Part shown: positions 6,497-12,250 of the stretch, piece by piece
Layout of the letters: every line of letters starts with the position of its first letter
Numbering within the stretch: the first letter of the stretch is position 1
DNA from: Syntrophomonadaceae bacterium
GTDB taxonomy: Bacteria; Bacillota_D; Dethiobacteria; DTU022; UBA8154
Assembly (NCBI GenBank): GCA_007120815.1
Contig: SKMY01000080.1
Location: forward strand, 1 to 12,250
Length of the DNA stretch: 12,250 nt
Direction of reading: 5' to 3'
Notes under the pieces: model-generated
What the model was told of the DNA's origin: nothing
The model's database searches: none
Seen by the model: the letters and a program-made list of their open reading frames with translations, nothing else
Position numbers and translations under genes: made by a program

Positions 6497-6685
6497 TTAG
6501 TCCCCTTGAGGTTCTTCCAGTATTTCTTTCACCCGACGTTCGAATTGACCTCGCGGCATAAGTACACTTCGACCGCAACCTTCACATTTAATCCTGAAAT
6601 CCATTCCGATCCGAATAATTATCCAGGCGTTTGAACCACAGGGGTGTCCTTTTTTCATTTTTACCTTTTGACCCAGTTTATACAT
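6497..6685 (-). CDS. DUF951 small protein (YyzM-like)
   Basis: The 62-residue product matches the DUF951 family. It starts MYKLGQKVKMKKGHPCGSNAW, an SH3-like basic patch, followed by RIGMDFRIKCEGCGRSVLMPR with a CxxC pair (about residues 34-37) and a further Cys at 16, consistent with metal binding. A C-terminal charged helix (FERRVKEILEE) ends it. Its function is unknown. In Firmicutes it is repeatedly found directly upstream of ychF, as here with 18 bp between them, hinting at a role connected to translation or nucleic-acid binding. The ribosome binding site is modest (AGGGTG about 7 nt before the ATG). Confidence 0.88.
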   Translation of the reverse strand: MYKLGQKVKMKKGHPCGSNAWIIIRIGMDFRIKCEGCGRSVLMPRGQFERRVKEILEEPQGD

Positions 6686-6716
6686 TCCGTGACACCCTGC
6701 CTTTAAGAAGTCTCAT

Positions 6717-6742
6717 AAAAACGGTCCGGCGCTCAAAGCGCC
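6717..6742 (-). terminator. Possible intrinsic terminator upstream of DUF951
   Basis: On the minus strand GGCGCT (6742-6737) pairs with AGCGCC (6733-6728) around a 3-nt loop, and a run of five T follows at 6721-6717 after a 6-nt spacer. It would stop transcripts coming from adk or the repeat before the DUF951-ychF operon. The spacer weakens the call. Confidence 0.42.
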
Positions 6743-6755
6743 AGATGATTACAAG

Positions 6756-6784
6756 AATGGGGCGGAGAATGGTTCCGCCCCATT
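6756..6784. repeat. Perfect 11-bp palindrome, hairpin
   Basis: AATGGGGCGGA (6756-6766) and TCCGCCCCATT (6774-6784) are exact reverse complements around a 7-nt loop. It is GC-rich like a terminator stem but has no adjacent U tract on either strand. It stands between the putative terminator at 6717 and repeat copy 2, inside the 324-bp adk-DUF951 gap, which holds no supported gene. Confidence 0.65.
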
Positions 6785-6830
6785 GCAGTAACTTTTAAGT
6801 CAGTGTTTAGACAAGCCGGAGAATGAGTAT

Positions 6831-6986
6831 AGAAAAGAATAGCGTTTCCACTTCCTAAATTATCGGCTCCTAATGTAGCGCTTGACAAAGTCGCCGCTAC
6901 AGGAAAGCGGACCTCCTCCAACAGGCGGGAAGCGGGTAAGAAACCCATTATCCATCCCCTGCCCAAGGCCCGCAAGGGCCGTGGCG
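6831..6986 (-). repeat. Dispersed structured repeat, copy 2 (short form)
   Basis: Read on the minus strand this is the counterpart of 2800-3096. Shared exact blocks lie at 6971-6955, 6903-6889, 6886-6879 and 6870-6861, and GAAACGC starts at 6848. Here the middle arm is the compact hairpin TGTAGCG (6901-6895) with CGCTACA (6880-6874), containing an inner GAC-TTT-GTC stem, instead of the 153-nt insert of copy 1. A GGCCC/GGGCC hairpin near 6979-6966 is kept although its loop has changed. Neither frame nor peptide is conserved between copies, so the element is probably non-coding. It lies 24 bp after the adk stop, in the adk direction, so it would be transcribed as the adk 3' UTR. Confidence 0.75.
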
Positions 6987-7009
6987 GTTCGCATAAAAGC
7001 TAACTCTCC

Positions 7010-7666
7010 CTAGGCTTGATCCGCTTTATTGAGTTTTTCTATAATCTCTTCTGAGACACTACTGATAGGTTTAGAACCATCAACACTGATATAATTTCCT
7101 TTTCGCTTGTAAAATTCAATAATTGGCATGGTTTGCGTGTTGTATACAGTCAGTCGTTCTTTTACAGTGTCGATTGTATCATCACTTCTCTGGTAAAGCT
7201 CTCCACCGCAGTGGTTACATATATTTCTCACTTTCGGAGGGTTATGCTTAACATGGTAAGTCGCTCCACACTTTTGACAAACCCGCCTGCCAGTGAGCCT
7301 GGCCACCAACTCTTCTTCTGGAACCTCAACATTTACCACCGCATCAATATTCATGCCCAACTCTTGGAGCACTTCGTCCAGTGCTTCCGCTTGTTCCACA
7401 GTTCGTGGGAACCCATCCAGCAGGACGCCTTCCTGGCAATCTGGCTTTTGGAGCCGTTCTTTCATAATGCCCACAACGATCTCATCGGGCACAAGAGCGC
7501 CTTTATCCATGTACTCCTTGGCTTTTGTGCCCATTTCTGTGCCTTCCTTGATGGCATTGCGAAAAATATCTCCCGTGGAAATATGCGGGATAGAATATTC
7601 TTTTGCCAGCATTTCAGCTTGTGTGCCTTTTCCGGCTCCAGGGGGCCCCATTAGGATAATATGCAT
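7010..7666 (-). CDS. adk: Adenylate kinase, zinc-LID (long) type
   Basis: From the ATG at 7666 the product is 218 residues, the normal long form. It has P-loop GPPGAGKGT (7-15), AMP-binding HISTGD (28-33) and LLDGFPRT (82-89), and a LID with four cysteines (C130, C133, C150, C153) that should bind structural zinc, as in Gram-positive enzymes. It catalyses ATP + AMP = 2 ADP in the cytoplasm. GGGAGG about 8 nt before 7666 fixes this start. The frame is open to 7705, but those 13 codons have no ribosome binding site and no family match. adk is usually in the ribosomal secY-adk-map cluster. Here it stands alone between yyaC and DUF951, suggesting relocation or a second copy. Confidence 0.96.
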   Translation of the reverse strand: MHIILMGPPGAGKGTQAEMLAKEYSIPHISTGDIFRNAIKEGTEMGTKAKEYMDKGALVPDEIVVGIMKERLQKPDCQEGVLLDGFPRTVEQAEALDEVLQELGMNIDAVVNVEVPEEELVARLTGRRVCQKCGATYHVKHNPPKVRNICNHCGGELYQRSDDTIDTVKERLTVYNTQTMPIIEFYKRKGNYISVDGSKPISSVSEEIIEKLNKADQA

Positions 7667-7742
7667 TGAGCATTCCTCCCAAAATGTTTTGCGGATAACA
7701 AACATCCTTATGATTATCTACCCTAGCCATGCTGCATCACGG

Positions 7743-7835
7743 AAATTCCAGGAATTATTCACTCCGGTCATTTAATGAGCAACCTGGAGCCTATCCGGCA
7801 AATTTCTATGTGCAAACAGCTAATCCTGGAAATTA
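7743..7835. repeat. Inverted repeat in the adk upstream region
   Basis: AAATTCCAGGAATTA (7743-7757) and TAATCCTGGAAATTA (7821-7835) are near-perfect reverse complements with one indel. Between them CTCCGGT (7762-7768) can pair with ACCTGGAG (7782-7789). The left arm is itself a palindrome (AATTCC-A-GGAATT). The pattern could be a folded leader of adk, a pair of operator half-sites or a miniature element. The stretch 7667-7975 otherwise holds only the divergent 5' regions of adk and yyaC and one doubtful small frame. Confidence 0.5.
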
Positions 7836-7936
7836 GTTCTCCGCCTTCGGCACAAAATCCTGCCTGTCTAACACATATTTTTCCCCTATCAGGTTATACT
7901 GAATACACAAGGCCTGTAATTTCTCGTGTGTCCACA
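7833..7936 (-). CDS. Possible 34-residue small protein, unrecognised
   Basis: An ATG at 7936 opens a 34-codon frame beginning MWTHEKLQALCIQYNLIGEK and continuing through YVLDRQDF to a stop at 7833. Its amino-acid composition is protein-like (mixed polar and hydrophobic, possible short helix), which is unusual for a random frame. I recognise no family, and no ribosome binding site precedes the ATG. It is antisense to the presumed yyaC leader and ends in the right arm of the inverted repeat at 7821-7835. It may equally be a remnant of a gene or chance. Confidence 0.22.
7873..7901 (+). promoter_or_regulatory. Candidate sigma-F-type promoter for yyaC
   Basis: GGTTATACTG (7892-7901) fits the sigma-F -10 consensus GGnnAnAnTR at every defined position. 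ACATA (7873-7877) is one base from the -35 consensus GYATA, but the spacer is 14 rather than about 16 bp. yyaC is forespore-expressed in Bacillus, which makes the call reasonable. The match is partial. Confidence 0.33.
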
Positions 7937-7975
7937 TGAGAGAAACATCTTGAGGACTGGAGTAGGAGGCAATAA

Positions 7976-8572
7976 TTGAATATATCCTTAAAAGGACGCC
8001 GCCTGACAACCCCAACGGTGACCACCTTAAACCCGGACAAACCAGAAAGTTCACTTTTCTTCGCAAATACACTGGTCCGCTTGCTGGATGAGCTTTCTAC
8101 GCGTTTCGCTCAACTGGTGGTACTTTGTATTGGAAGCGACCGCTGTACCGGGGATTCGTTGGGACCCCTGGCAGGAAGCGTTCTGGAAGATCTAAATCCC
8201 CGGGGATGCACGGTGTTTGGCACAGTTAAGCAACCCGTTCACGCCTTGAACCTCGCACAAACAATAGAACAGATAGATCGGGAATTCTACTTTCCTTGTA
8301 TCCTTGCGGTCGATGCCTGCCTGGGCAGAAAAGAAAAAGTTGGTTTGCTCGAGATTGGACGAGGGAGCTTAAATCCTGGGGCAGGTGTAAAAAAAGAATT
8401 GCCCCCTGTTGGAGATATTTTTATTACAGGCATTGTTAATGTGGGGGGGGCAATGGAATTCATGGTCTTACAAAACACTCGCCTGGGCGTTGTCATACCC
8501 ATGGCCAATTTTATTGCTAAAGGTATTTTTGAAGCGTTATCCAAGAGTTCATGGGGCCGCACCTATCAATAA
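7976..8572 (+). CDS. yyaC: YyaC, DUF1256 spore protease-like protein
   Basis: The 198-residue product matches YyaC/DUF1256 proteins, which share the fold of germination protease GPR and hydrogenase maturation peptidases. Visible family motifs are IGSDRCTGDSLGP (52-64), TVKQPVHALNL (83-93), LAVDACLG (110-117), GSLNPGAGVKKELPPVGD (130-147) and NVGGAMEF (155-162). Its exact substrate is unknown. A role in spore development is expected. The start is TTG, supported by AGGAGG about 6 nt upstream. It is the only plus-strand gene here, divergent from adk and convergent with the bactofilin gene, so it is transcribed independently, as fits a sporulation-stage gene inside a vegetative cluster. Confidence 0.93.
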   Translation: MNISLKGRRLTTPTVTTLNPDKPESSLFFANTLVRLLDELSTRFAQLVVLCIGSDRCTGDSLGPLAGSVLEDLNPRGCTVFGTVKQPVHALNLAQTIEQIDREFYFPCILAVDACLGRKEKVGLLEIGRGSLNPGAGVKKELPPVGDIFITGIVNVGGAMEFMVLQNTRLGVVIPMANFIAKGIFEALSKSSWGRTYQ

Positions 8573-8633
8573 ACAGGCAAAGAGACAAACAGCTTGAAGT
8601 CGGCGTTTCACTTTCGCGGTCTAGGCACCGGTT

Positions 8634-8655
8634 ATAACAGAAGCAGATCTGTTAT
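8634..8655. terminator. Weak hairpin between convergent yyaC and bactofilin genes
   Basis: ATAACAGA (8634-8641) pairs exactly with TCTGTTAT (8648-8655) around a 6-nt loop and overlaps the bactofilin stop codon. Its place between converging genes suits bidirectional termination, but neither side has a U tract, so it may be only an mRNA end structure. Confidence 0.3.
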
Positions 8656-9155
8656 GGCTTGCTGGCTACTTGCTCTTTAACACCTGTTTTTGTGTCTCCC
8701 TGTTTTTTACCGTTGCGTTCATGCTCTAGGTGGCTTTCTCCGGGCTGAAAGTGATCGATGACAGCGGGATCTTCTTCCTTAAGTTTTTTCAGGTTTTTGT
8801 TTTTATCATGACCTACCATGTTACAATAGCCTGAAAAGTACCCGCCTTCTTCAATTGAAAGGACCCCTGTTTTTATATTCCCCAGCAAAGCCCCACTACT
8901 TAGTATTTCTAGCTTGTTAGCAGCCTCTACATCCCCTTCCAGGCGGCCGGCCAGGGTAACATTGTTCCCTTTTACCTGAGCTTTCACTGTTGCCTCTCCG
9001 CCAATAATTACATCACTATCGGCAGCAATCTCTCCTTCAAATAAACCGTCAACCCGAACGGTTCCCTTGGAGTTGAGGTGGCCGGACATAGACGTTTCTT
9101 TTCCAATAAAGGTATCCACTTTTCGTGGATCGGTATTTTTGCTCGTTTTAAACAT
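8652..9155 (-). CDS. Bactofilin (DUF583) cytoskeletal protein
   Basis: The 167-residue product begins with a short polar tail (1-14). A repetitive beta-helix of about 95 residues (15-112) follows, with regularly spaced Gly and Val/Ile: TFIGKETSMSGHLNSKGTVR, VDGLFEGEI, VIIGGEATVKAQVKGNNVTL and GRLEGDVEA. A charged Lys/Glu-rich C-terminal tail (118-167) ends it. This is the bactofilin layout. Bactofilins polymerise without nucleotide and recruit envelope enzymes. GAGG lies 7 nt before the ATG. The gene starts 47 bp after the M23 peptidase stop, so they are likely cotranscribed. Bactofilin-M23 pairs control cell shape in Helicobacter (CcmA-Csd1) and other bacteria, and the same partnership is plausible here. 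Confidence 0.92.
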   Translation of the reverse strand: MFKTSKNTDPRKVDTFIGKETSMSGHLNSKGTVRVDGLFEGEIAADSDVIIGGEATVKAQVKGNNVTLAGRLEGDVEAANKLEILSSGALLGNIKTGVLSIEEGGYFSGYCNMVGHDKNKNLKKLKEEDPAVIDHFQPGESHLEHERNGKKQGDTKTGVKEQVASKP

Positions 9156-9202
9156 GCCTCTGCCTCATTTCTTTAATAATATATTTCTGCGTTAACTGAA
9201 AT

Positions 9203-10114
9203 CTATGGGAAGAAGCTTCGCGGATCCACGGCAATCCCGTTAACATGAACTTCGTAATGTAAGTGTGGCCCCGTACTAAAACCCGTACTGCCCATGTAGC
9301 CAATTAAATCACCTTTTTCCACCGACTGACCTTCCGTAACCGCAAAACCGGATAAGTGGGCGTAAACCGTTCGATAACCATAACCGTGGGAGATATTGAT
9401 GGTGTTTCCCATCCCCCGTCGATAGGTGGCAAGAACAACATTTCCGTCAGCGGTCGCGTAAATGGGTGTGCCTCTTGGACCTGCAATATCAATGCCGTAA
9501 TGAAATTCCCTGCGTCTAGAAAAAGGTGATAGGCGGGGGCCAAATTCTGAAGTGACTCTACCGCGAGTAGGCCAAATGGATGGGGTTGCAGCCATTTCAA
9601 GATTGTAGTCAATAACATCTTCTTTAAGGCGGACAAGGGCGTCATTTAATTCCGGTAAATACCCCTGGAGATGAGAGATATTTGTGCTGTTTCTTTCGAT
9701 AACGGGGTTTCCGCCCCGACTGGCCAGGAGTCGAACCTGATCATTGTTGGTGGAGAAAGCCTGGAACCCCTCGTTTTCGTTTCCATCCACAGGTAGATCG
9801 ATTATTTTGCGCACTTCCAGGGTCAGGGACTCCACTTCCTTCATGTATTCCATGAGTTCCTCAGTTTCGCGGGTCATGCGATCGATGTCTTCATGTAAAA
9901 TCCGGTTTTCCGTTAGAAGACGACTGGTTTCTGCCGGATTGTGTTGGTCATCAAACATTGACTTTAGCCAGACAAATCCGAAAACCAGCCCGGAAACCAA
10001 TAGGATGCTAATAATCTGGAATAGATAAAGGGGAATTCGTAAATTTAATACCGTTTCTTCATTGTGAGGGATGACCAAGATGGTAAAATACCGATTTTTT
10101 TGCTTATCTGACAC
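9203..10114 (-). CDS. Membrane-anchored M23 metalloendopeptidase
   Basis: Numbering from the in-frame ATG at 10138 gives 311 residues: a short cytoplasmic part, one membrane segment (about 38-59), a coiled coil (about 68-112) and a C-terminal LytM domain (about 190-311). The zinc ligands H213, D217 (HYGID) and H294, and catalytic H261 and H292 (HLHYEV), are all present, so the peptidase should be active on cross-linked peptidoglycan outside the membrane. I prefer the GTG at 10114 (residue 9). AAGGAGGG lies about 10 nt before it, while the 10138 ATG has no ribosome binding site and would place that sequence inside the gene. It is upstream of and near the bactofilin gene. SpoIIQ-like proteins share the layout, but that assignment is unproven. 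Confidence 0.92.
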   Translation of the reverse strand: MSDKQKNRYFTILVIPHNEETVLNLRIPLYLFQIISILLVSGLVFGFVWLKSMFDDQHNPAETSRLLTENRILHEDIDRMTRETEELMEYMKEVESLTLEVRKIIDLPVDGNENEGFQAFSTNNDQVRLLASRGGNPVIERNSTNISHLQGYLPELNDALVRLKEDVIDYNLEMAATPSIWPTRGRVTSEFGPRLSPFSRRREFHYGIDIAGPRGTPIYATADGNVVLATYRRGMGNTINISHGYGYRTVYAHLSGFAVTEGQSVEKGDLIGYMGSTGFSTGPHLHYEVHVNGIAVDPRSFFP

Positions 10115-10257
10115 AGAGAAACGTCCCTCCTTAGGCATGACTGCAGCGGTTGCCCAGGGTGATTGTCGTTACTTATTCAAGCCATGCCAGGCTATTTTGG
10201 GGCTCAGGCAGAAATAATGGAACTTAAACAAGGCGCCCCTGCATGAACCTTGATGAA

Positions 10258-10273
10258 TGTTTCACGTGAAACA
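10258..10273. promoter_or_regulatory. parS, ParB nucleation and CTP-loading site
   Basis: TGTTTCACGTGAAACA is the exact 16-bp palindromic parS consensus bound by Spo0J/ParB proteins. It lies 3 bp after the parB stop codon. ParB loads here as a CTP-dependent clamp, spreads, and recruits SMC and ParA to segregate the origin. I saw no second perfect site in the window. Confidence 0.96.
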
Positions 10274-10276
10274 TCA

Positions 10277-11167
10277 TTATTCTTCTTCTTTCAACATTAA
10301 GTTTACCAGCCGTTCCAAATCATCCTCTCCATAAAATGATAATTCGATTTTCCCTTCCCGGCTTCCTTGTTTTATGGAGACCTTCGTGCCATAGTGCCGC
10401 CTGATTTGCTCTTCAATATCTTTAAGAAGAAGTTGCTGCAGGGTCTTAGGTTCATCGAGGGGCGCATCTGTTTCTTTCTTTTGAGATTTTAGCTTTTGAA
10501 CGATGGATTCTATTTTTCGCGCGCTCCATTGGTTTTTCACCGCGCTTTGTGCTAACGATTTCTGCTCTTCCAGGCTTTCCAGTACCAGCATAGGGCGCAT
10601 TTGTCCCGCTGAGAGCTGCCCGTCAACGACGTAATGCTTTAATTCATCATCCAGTGTCAACAAGCGAAGGGAGTTTGTAATAGCCGAGCGGCTTTTCCCC
10701 AACCGCTTTGCCAGATTTTCCTGGGTCAATCCAAATTCATCAATAAGCTGTTGATAGGCCAAGGCCTCTTCAATTGGATTTAAGTCTTCCCGCTGCAGAT
10801 TCTCTACCAGCGTAATTTCCATAATTTCTGAACTGCTGTAATCTTTGATAATCGCAGGGATTTGGCTCATGCCGGCCATTTCTGATGCTCGAACCCTTCT
10901 TTCACCGGCTATTAAAATATACCCGTCGTCAGACTTCTGAACGACAACGGGTTGTATAACACCGTATGTAGCAATGGTATCTGCCAGTTCCTTTAGTTTT
11001 TCCAGGTCAAAGGCTTTTCTAGGTTGTCTGGGGTTAGGAGAAATTTTATCCAGAGGTATGTCAACGACTTTTCCCAACTGGTCTGTTGTGGTTTCCTCTT
11101 CGTGCATATCCGTAAATATTGCCCCTAGCCCTCTGCCTAATCCTTTCACTTGTTTCTTTTTACTCAA
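10277..11167 (-). CDS. parB: ParB/Spo0J chromosome partitioning CTPase
   Basis: The 296-residue product has an N-terminal ParA-stimulating peptide with KGLGRGLGAIF (8-18). A CTP-binding N domain includes ISPNPRQPR (42-50), the GERR motif (88-91) and ENLQREDLNPIEEA (122-135). The parS-reading helix-turn-helix is at about 147-170 (TQENLAKRLGKSRSAITNSL), and a C-terminal dimerisation domain at about 245-292. Length and order match Spo0J. The start is TTG, backed by a near-ideal GGAGGTGATC about 8 nt upstream, and its TTGA overlaps the parA stop by 4 nt, so translation is probably coupled. With parA and the adjacent parS it forms the complete origin segregation module. In Bacillus, Spo0J/Soj also tune DnaA and sporulation. 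Confidence 0.97.
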   Translation of the reverse strand: MSKKKQVKGLGRGLGAIFTDMHEEETTTDQLGKVVDIPLDKISPNPRQPRKAFDLEKLKELADTIATYGVIQPVVVQKSDDGYILIAGERRVRASEMAGMSQIPAIIKDYSSSEIMEITLVENLQREDLNPIEEALAYQQLIDEFGLTQENLAKRLGKSRSAITNSLRLLTLDDELKHYVVDGQLSAGQMRPMLVLESLEEQKSLAQSAVKNQWSARKIESIVQKLKSQKKETDAPLDEPKTLQQLLLKDIEEQIRRHYGTKVSIKQGSREGKIELSFYGEDDLERLVNLMLKEEE

Positions 11168-11922
11168 CGCTTGATCACCTCCCCGGCCAGTTCTTCATAT
11201 ATTTCTGCACCCTTACTTTTGGGATCATAATCAAGGATAGCTTGTCCATGGCTGGGTGCTTCACTTAAGCGGACGTTCCTTGGAATGACCGCTTTGAAGA
11301 CAAGTTCCCCAAAGTACCTTCTCACTTCATCTGCAACCTGCGAAGATAGGTTGGTGCGGGTATCATACATGGTTAACAATACACCGCCGATTTTTAATGC
11401 CTTATTCAAGTGTTTTTTTACAAGGTTTATGGTATTTACAAGCTGGCCTAAACCCTCAAGGGCATAATACTCGCATTGTATAGGCACTAAAACCGCATCA
11501 GCAGCGGTCAGTGCATTTAATGTTAAAAGCCCGAGGGATGGCGGGCAATCAATAATAATAAAATCATAAGACGCTCTAATAGGGTCTATAACGGTCCGGA
11601 GACGAACTTCGCGGGAAAGGGTTGGAACAAGTTCAATTTCAGCACCGGCCAGCTGGATCGTCGCTGGTATGATATCCAGGTTTTTCAGTTCCGTTTTATA
11701 AATAACATTTTTTACGAACACTTCATTAATCAAAGCATCGTAAATACATCCCCTTACCTTATCTTTATCCAGGCCAATCCCACTGGTGGTGTTGCCCTGG
11801 GGGTCAATATCCAGCAGCAGTACTTTTTTCCCTTTGCTGGCCAGGTAAGCGCTCAGATTTACCGCGGTTGTTGTTTTCCCAACGCCCCCTTTTTGGTTGG
11901 CAATTGCCAGGACCCCTTCCAT
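11164..11922 (-). CDS. parA: ParA/Soj chromosome partitioning ATPase
   Basis: From the ATG at 11922 the product is 252 residues, the family's usual length. It starts MEGVLAIANQ directly before the deviant Walker A motif KGGVGKTTT (11-19). Walker A' LLLDIDPQGN (35-44), Walker B FIIIDCPP (121-128) and the conserved DNA-binding surface VIPRNVRLSEAPSHGQ (212-227) follow. ATP-bound dimers coat the nucleoid and ParB-parS complexes follow their gradient. GAGGTG lies about 6 nt before this start. The frame extends in phase to an ATG at 11985, with an AAGGA about 11 nt upstream, but the added 21 residues are unlike Soj proteins, so I reject it. It overlaps parB by 4 nt and is separated from noc by a terminator. 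Confidence 0.97.
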   Translation of the reverse strand: MEGVLAIANQKGGVGKTTTAVNLSAYLASKGKKVLLLDIDPQGNTTSGIGLDKDKVRGCIYDALINEVFVKNVIYKTELKNLDIIPATIQLAGAEIELVPTLSREVRLRTVIDPIRASYDFIIIDCPPSLGLLTLNALTAADAVLVPIQCEYYALEGLGQLVNTINLVKKHLNKALKIGGVLLTMYDTRTNLSSQVADEVRRYFGELVFKAVIPRNVRLSEAPSHGQAILDYDPKSKGAEIYEELAGEVIKR

Positions 11923-12000
11923 ATCTTCACCTCGTTTACCCATAAAAAATCCAATCACGGTTTTCAAAATATATTCGTGAACCATAAAAGAAGTTCCTTC

Positions 12001-12038
12001 TCAAAAAAAAATAAAACCGGGGCGATCCGGTTTTATTT
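12001..12038 (-). terminator. Intrinsic terminator of noc
   Basis: AAATAAAACCGG (12009-12020) and CCGGTTTTATTT (12027-12038) form a perfect 12-bp stem with loop GGCGAT. On the minus strand the stem is followed by an unbroken T tract to 12003, a textbook terminator for the gene ending at 12077. The A-rich left arm also provides T residues on the other strand, though no plus-strand gene needs it. It implies that parA-parB have a promoter of their own in 11923-12008. Confidence 0.85.
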
Positions 12039-12076
12039 GAGCATCATTTGACGGGGCTGGTCGAAATTTGATGCAG

Positions 12077-12250
12077 CTAATAAAGCTTATTTCCATTTTT
12101 AGGAAGGCGTATGCGGACTTCCCAGTATTCTTCCTCCTCGGATTCGCTGACCTGGGGGTTCAACCCCGACCGTTTGATAATTTTTATGGCCTGACGAACC
12201 GTATTTAGAAATATGCGTGCATCTCTCACCACAACTTTTTTTTGATTACC
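12077..12250 (-). CDS. noc: Noc / ParB-family nucleoid occlusion protein, C-terminal 57 residues
   Basis: Minus-strand codons from the window edge to the TAG at 12077 encode 57 residues beginning GNQKKVVVRDARIFLNTVRQ and ending VRIRLPKNGNKLY. The pattern DARIFLNTVRQAIKIIKRSGL, an acidic EEEEYWEV stretch, then a basic IRLPK end matches the C-terminal dimerisation domain of Noc, the ParB paralogue that binds NBS sites and prevents division over the nucleoid. In Bacillus and many Clostridia noc stands directly before soj, as here. The DNA-binding and membrane-binding parts are outside the window, so a second ParB-like protein cannot be excluded. Confidence 0.75.
   Translation of the reverse strand, partial: GNQKKVVVRDARIFLNTVRQAIKIIKRSGLNPQVSESEEEEYWEVRIRLPKNGNKLY

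Noticed and set aside
6733..6975. 80-codon open frame on the minus strand across repeat copy 2
   Set aside because: The frame is not kept in repeat copy 1, there is no ribosome binding site, and the sequence is full of hairpins. It is better explained as a non-coding repeat.
2800..7000. CRISPR array or group II intron as the source of the repeats
   Set aside because: The two copies are about 4 kb apart and inverted, without spacer periodicity, reverse transcriptase or conserved intron domains V/VI.
7133..7654. Long plus-strand frames antisense to adk
   Set aside because: adk matches its family over the full length. The antisense frames are shadows without start signals.
11923..11985. 21-residue N-terminal extension of ParA
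   Set aside because: Family members start a few residues before the Walker A motif, and GAGGTG is well placed for 11922. The AAGGA before 11985 is a weaker signal.

Overview
The window comes from the chromosome of an endospore-forming, low-to-mid GC Firmicute, most likely a Clostridia (Peptococcaceae-like) lineage. The evidence is the gene content and order: a Noc-like C-terminus, Soj/ParA, Spo0J/ParB with a perfect parS, YyaC, DUF951, YchF, S6-SSB-S18, L9 and a spore-type LonC. This is the conserved block next to oriC in Bacillus and Clostridia. Strong GGAGG-type ribosome binding sites and two TTG starts fit the same group. Every gene except yyaC is on the minus strand.

Regions, in transcription order (right to left). 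(1) 12250-10258: end of noc, an intrinsic terminator, then parA and parB overlapping by 4 nt, with parS 3 bp after parB. This is the origin segregation and nucleoid occlusion module. (2) 10114-8652: a membrane-anchored M23 endopeptidase and a bactofilin, a probable cell-envelope morphogenesis pair. (3) 8572-7976: yyaC on the plus strand, convergent with the bactofilin gene, with a possible forespore sigma-F promoter. (4) 7666-7010: adk, a zinc-type adenylate kinase away from its usual secY-adk-map location. (5) 6685-4102: DUF951, ychF and an AI-2E family membrane protein. (6) 3974-2484: rpsF, ssb and rpsR behind a strong sigma-A promoter. (7) 2161-1: rplI and the first two thirds of lonC, cut by the window edge.

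The genes are ordinary core genes. The unusual content lies between them. A dispersed, palindrome-rich, apparently non-coding repeat occurs twice in opposite orientations (2800-3096 and 6831-6986). The first copy separates ssb from rpsR and carries about 145 nt of extra sequence bounded by an 11-bp inverted repeat. Other palindromic intergenic segments lie at 2262-2379, 5221-5350 (resembling an IS200/IS605-type end) and 7743-7835. The S6 protein has a genetically encoded Glu-rich tail built partly from a tandem repeat. I see no defence system, CRISPR array, tRNA, rRNA or intact transposon, and no convincing new multi-gene system. The repeat family is the best candidate for something undescribed.
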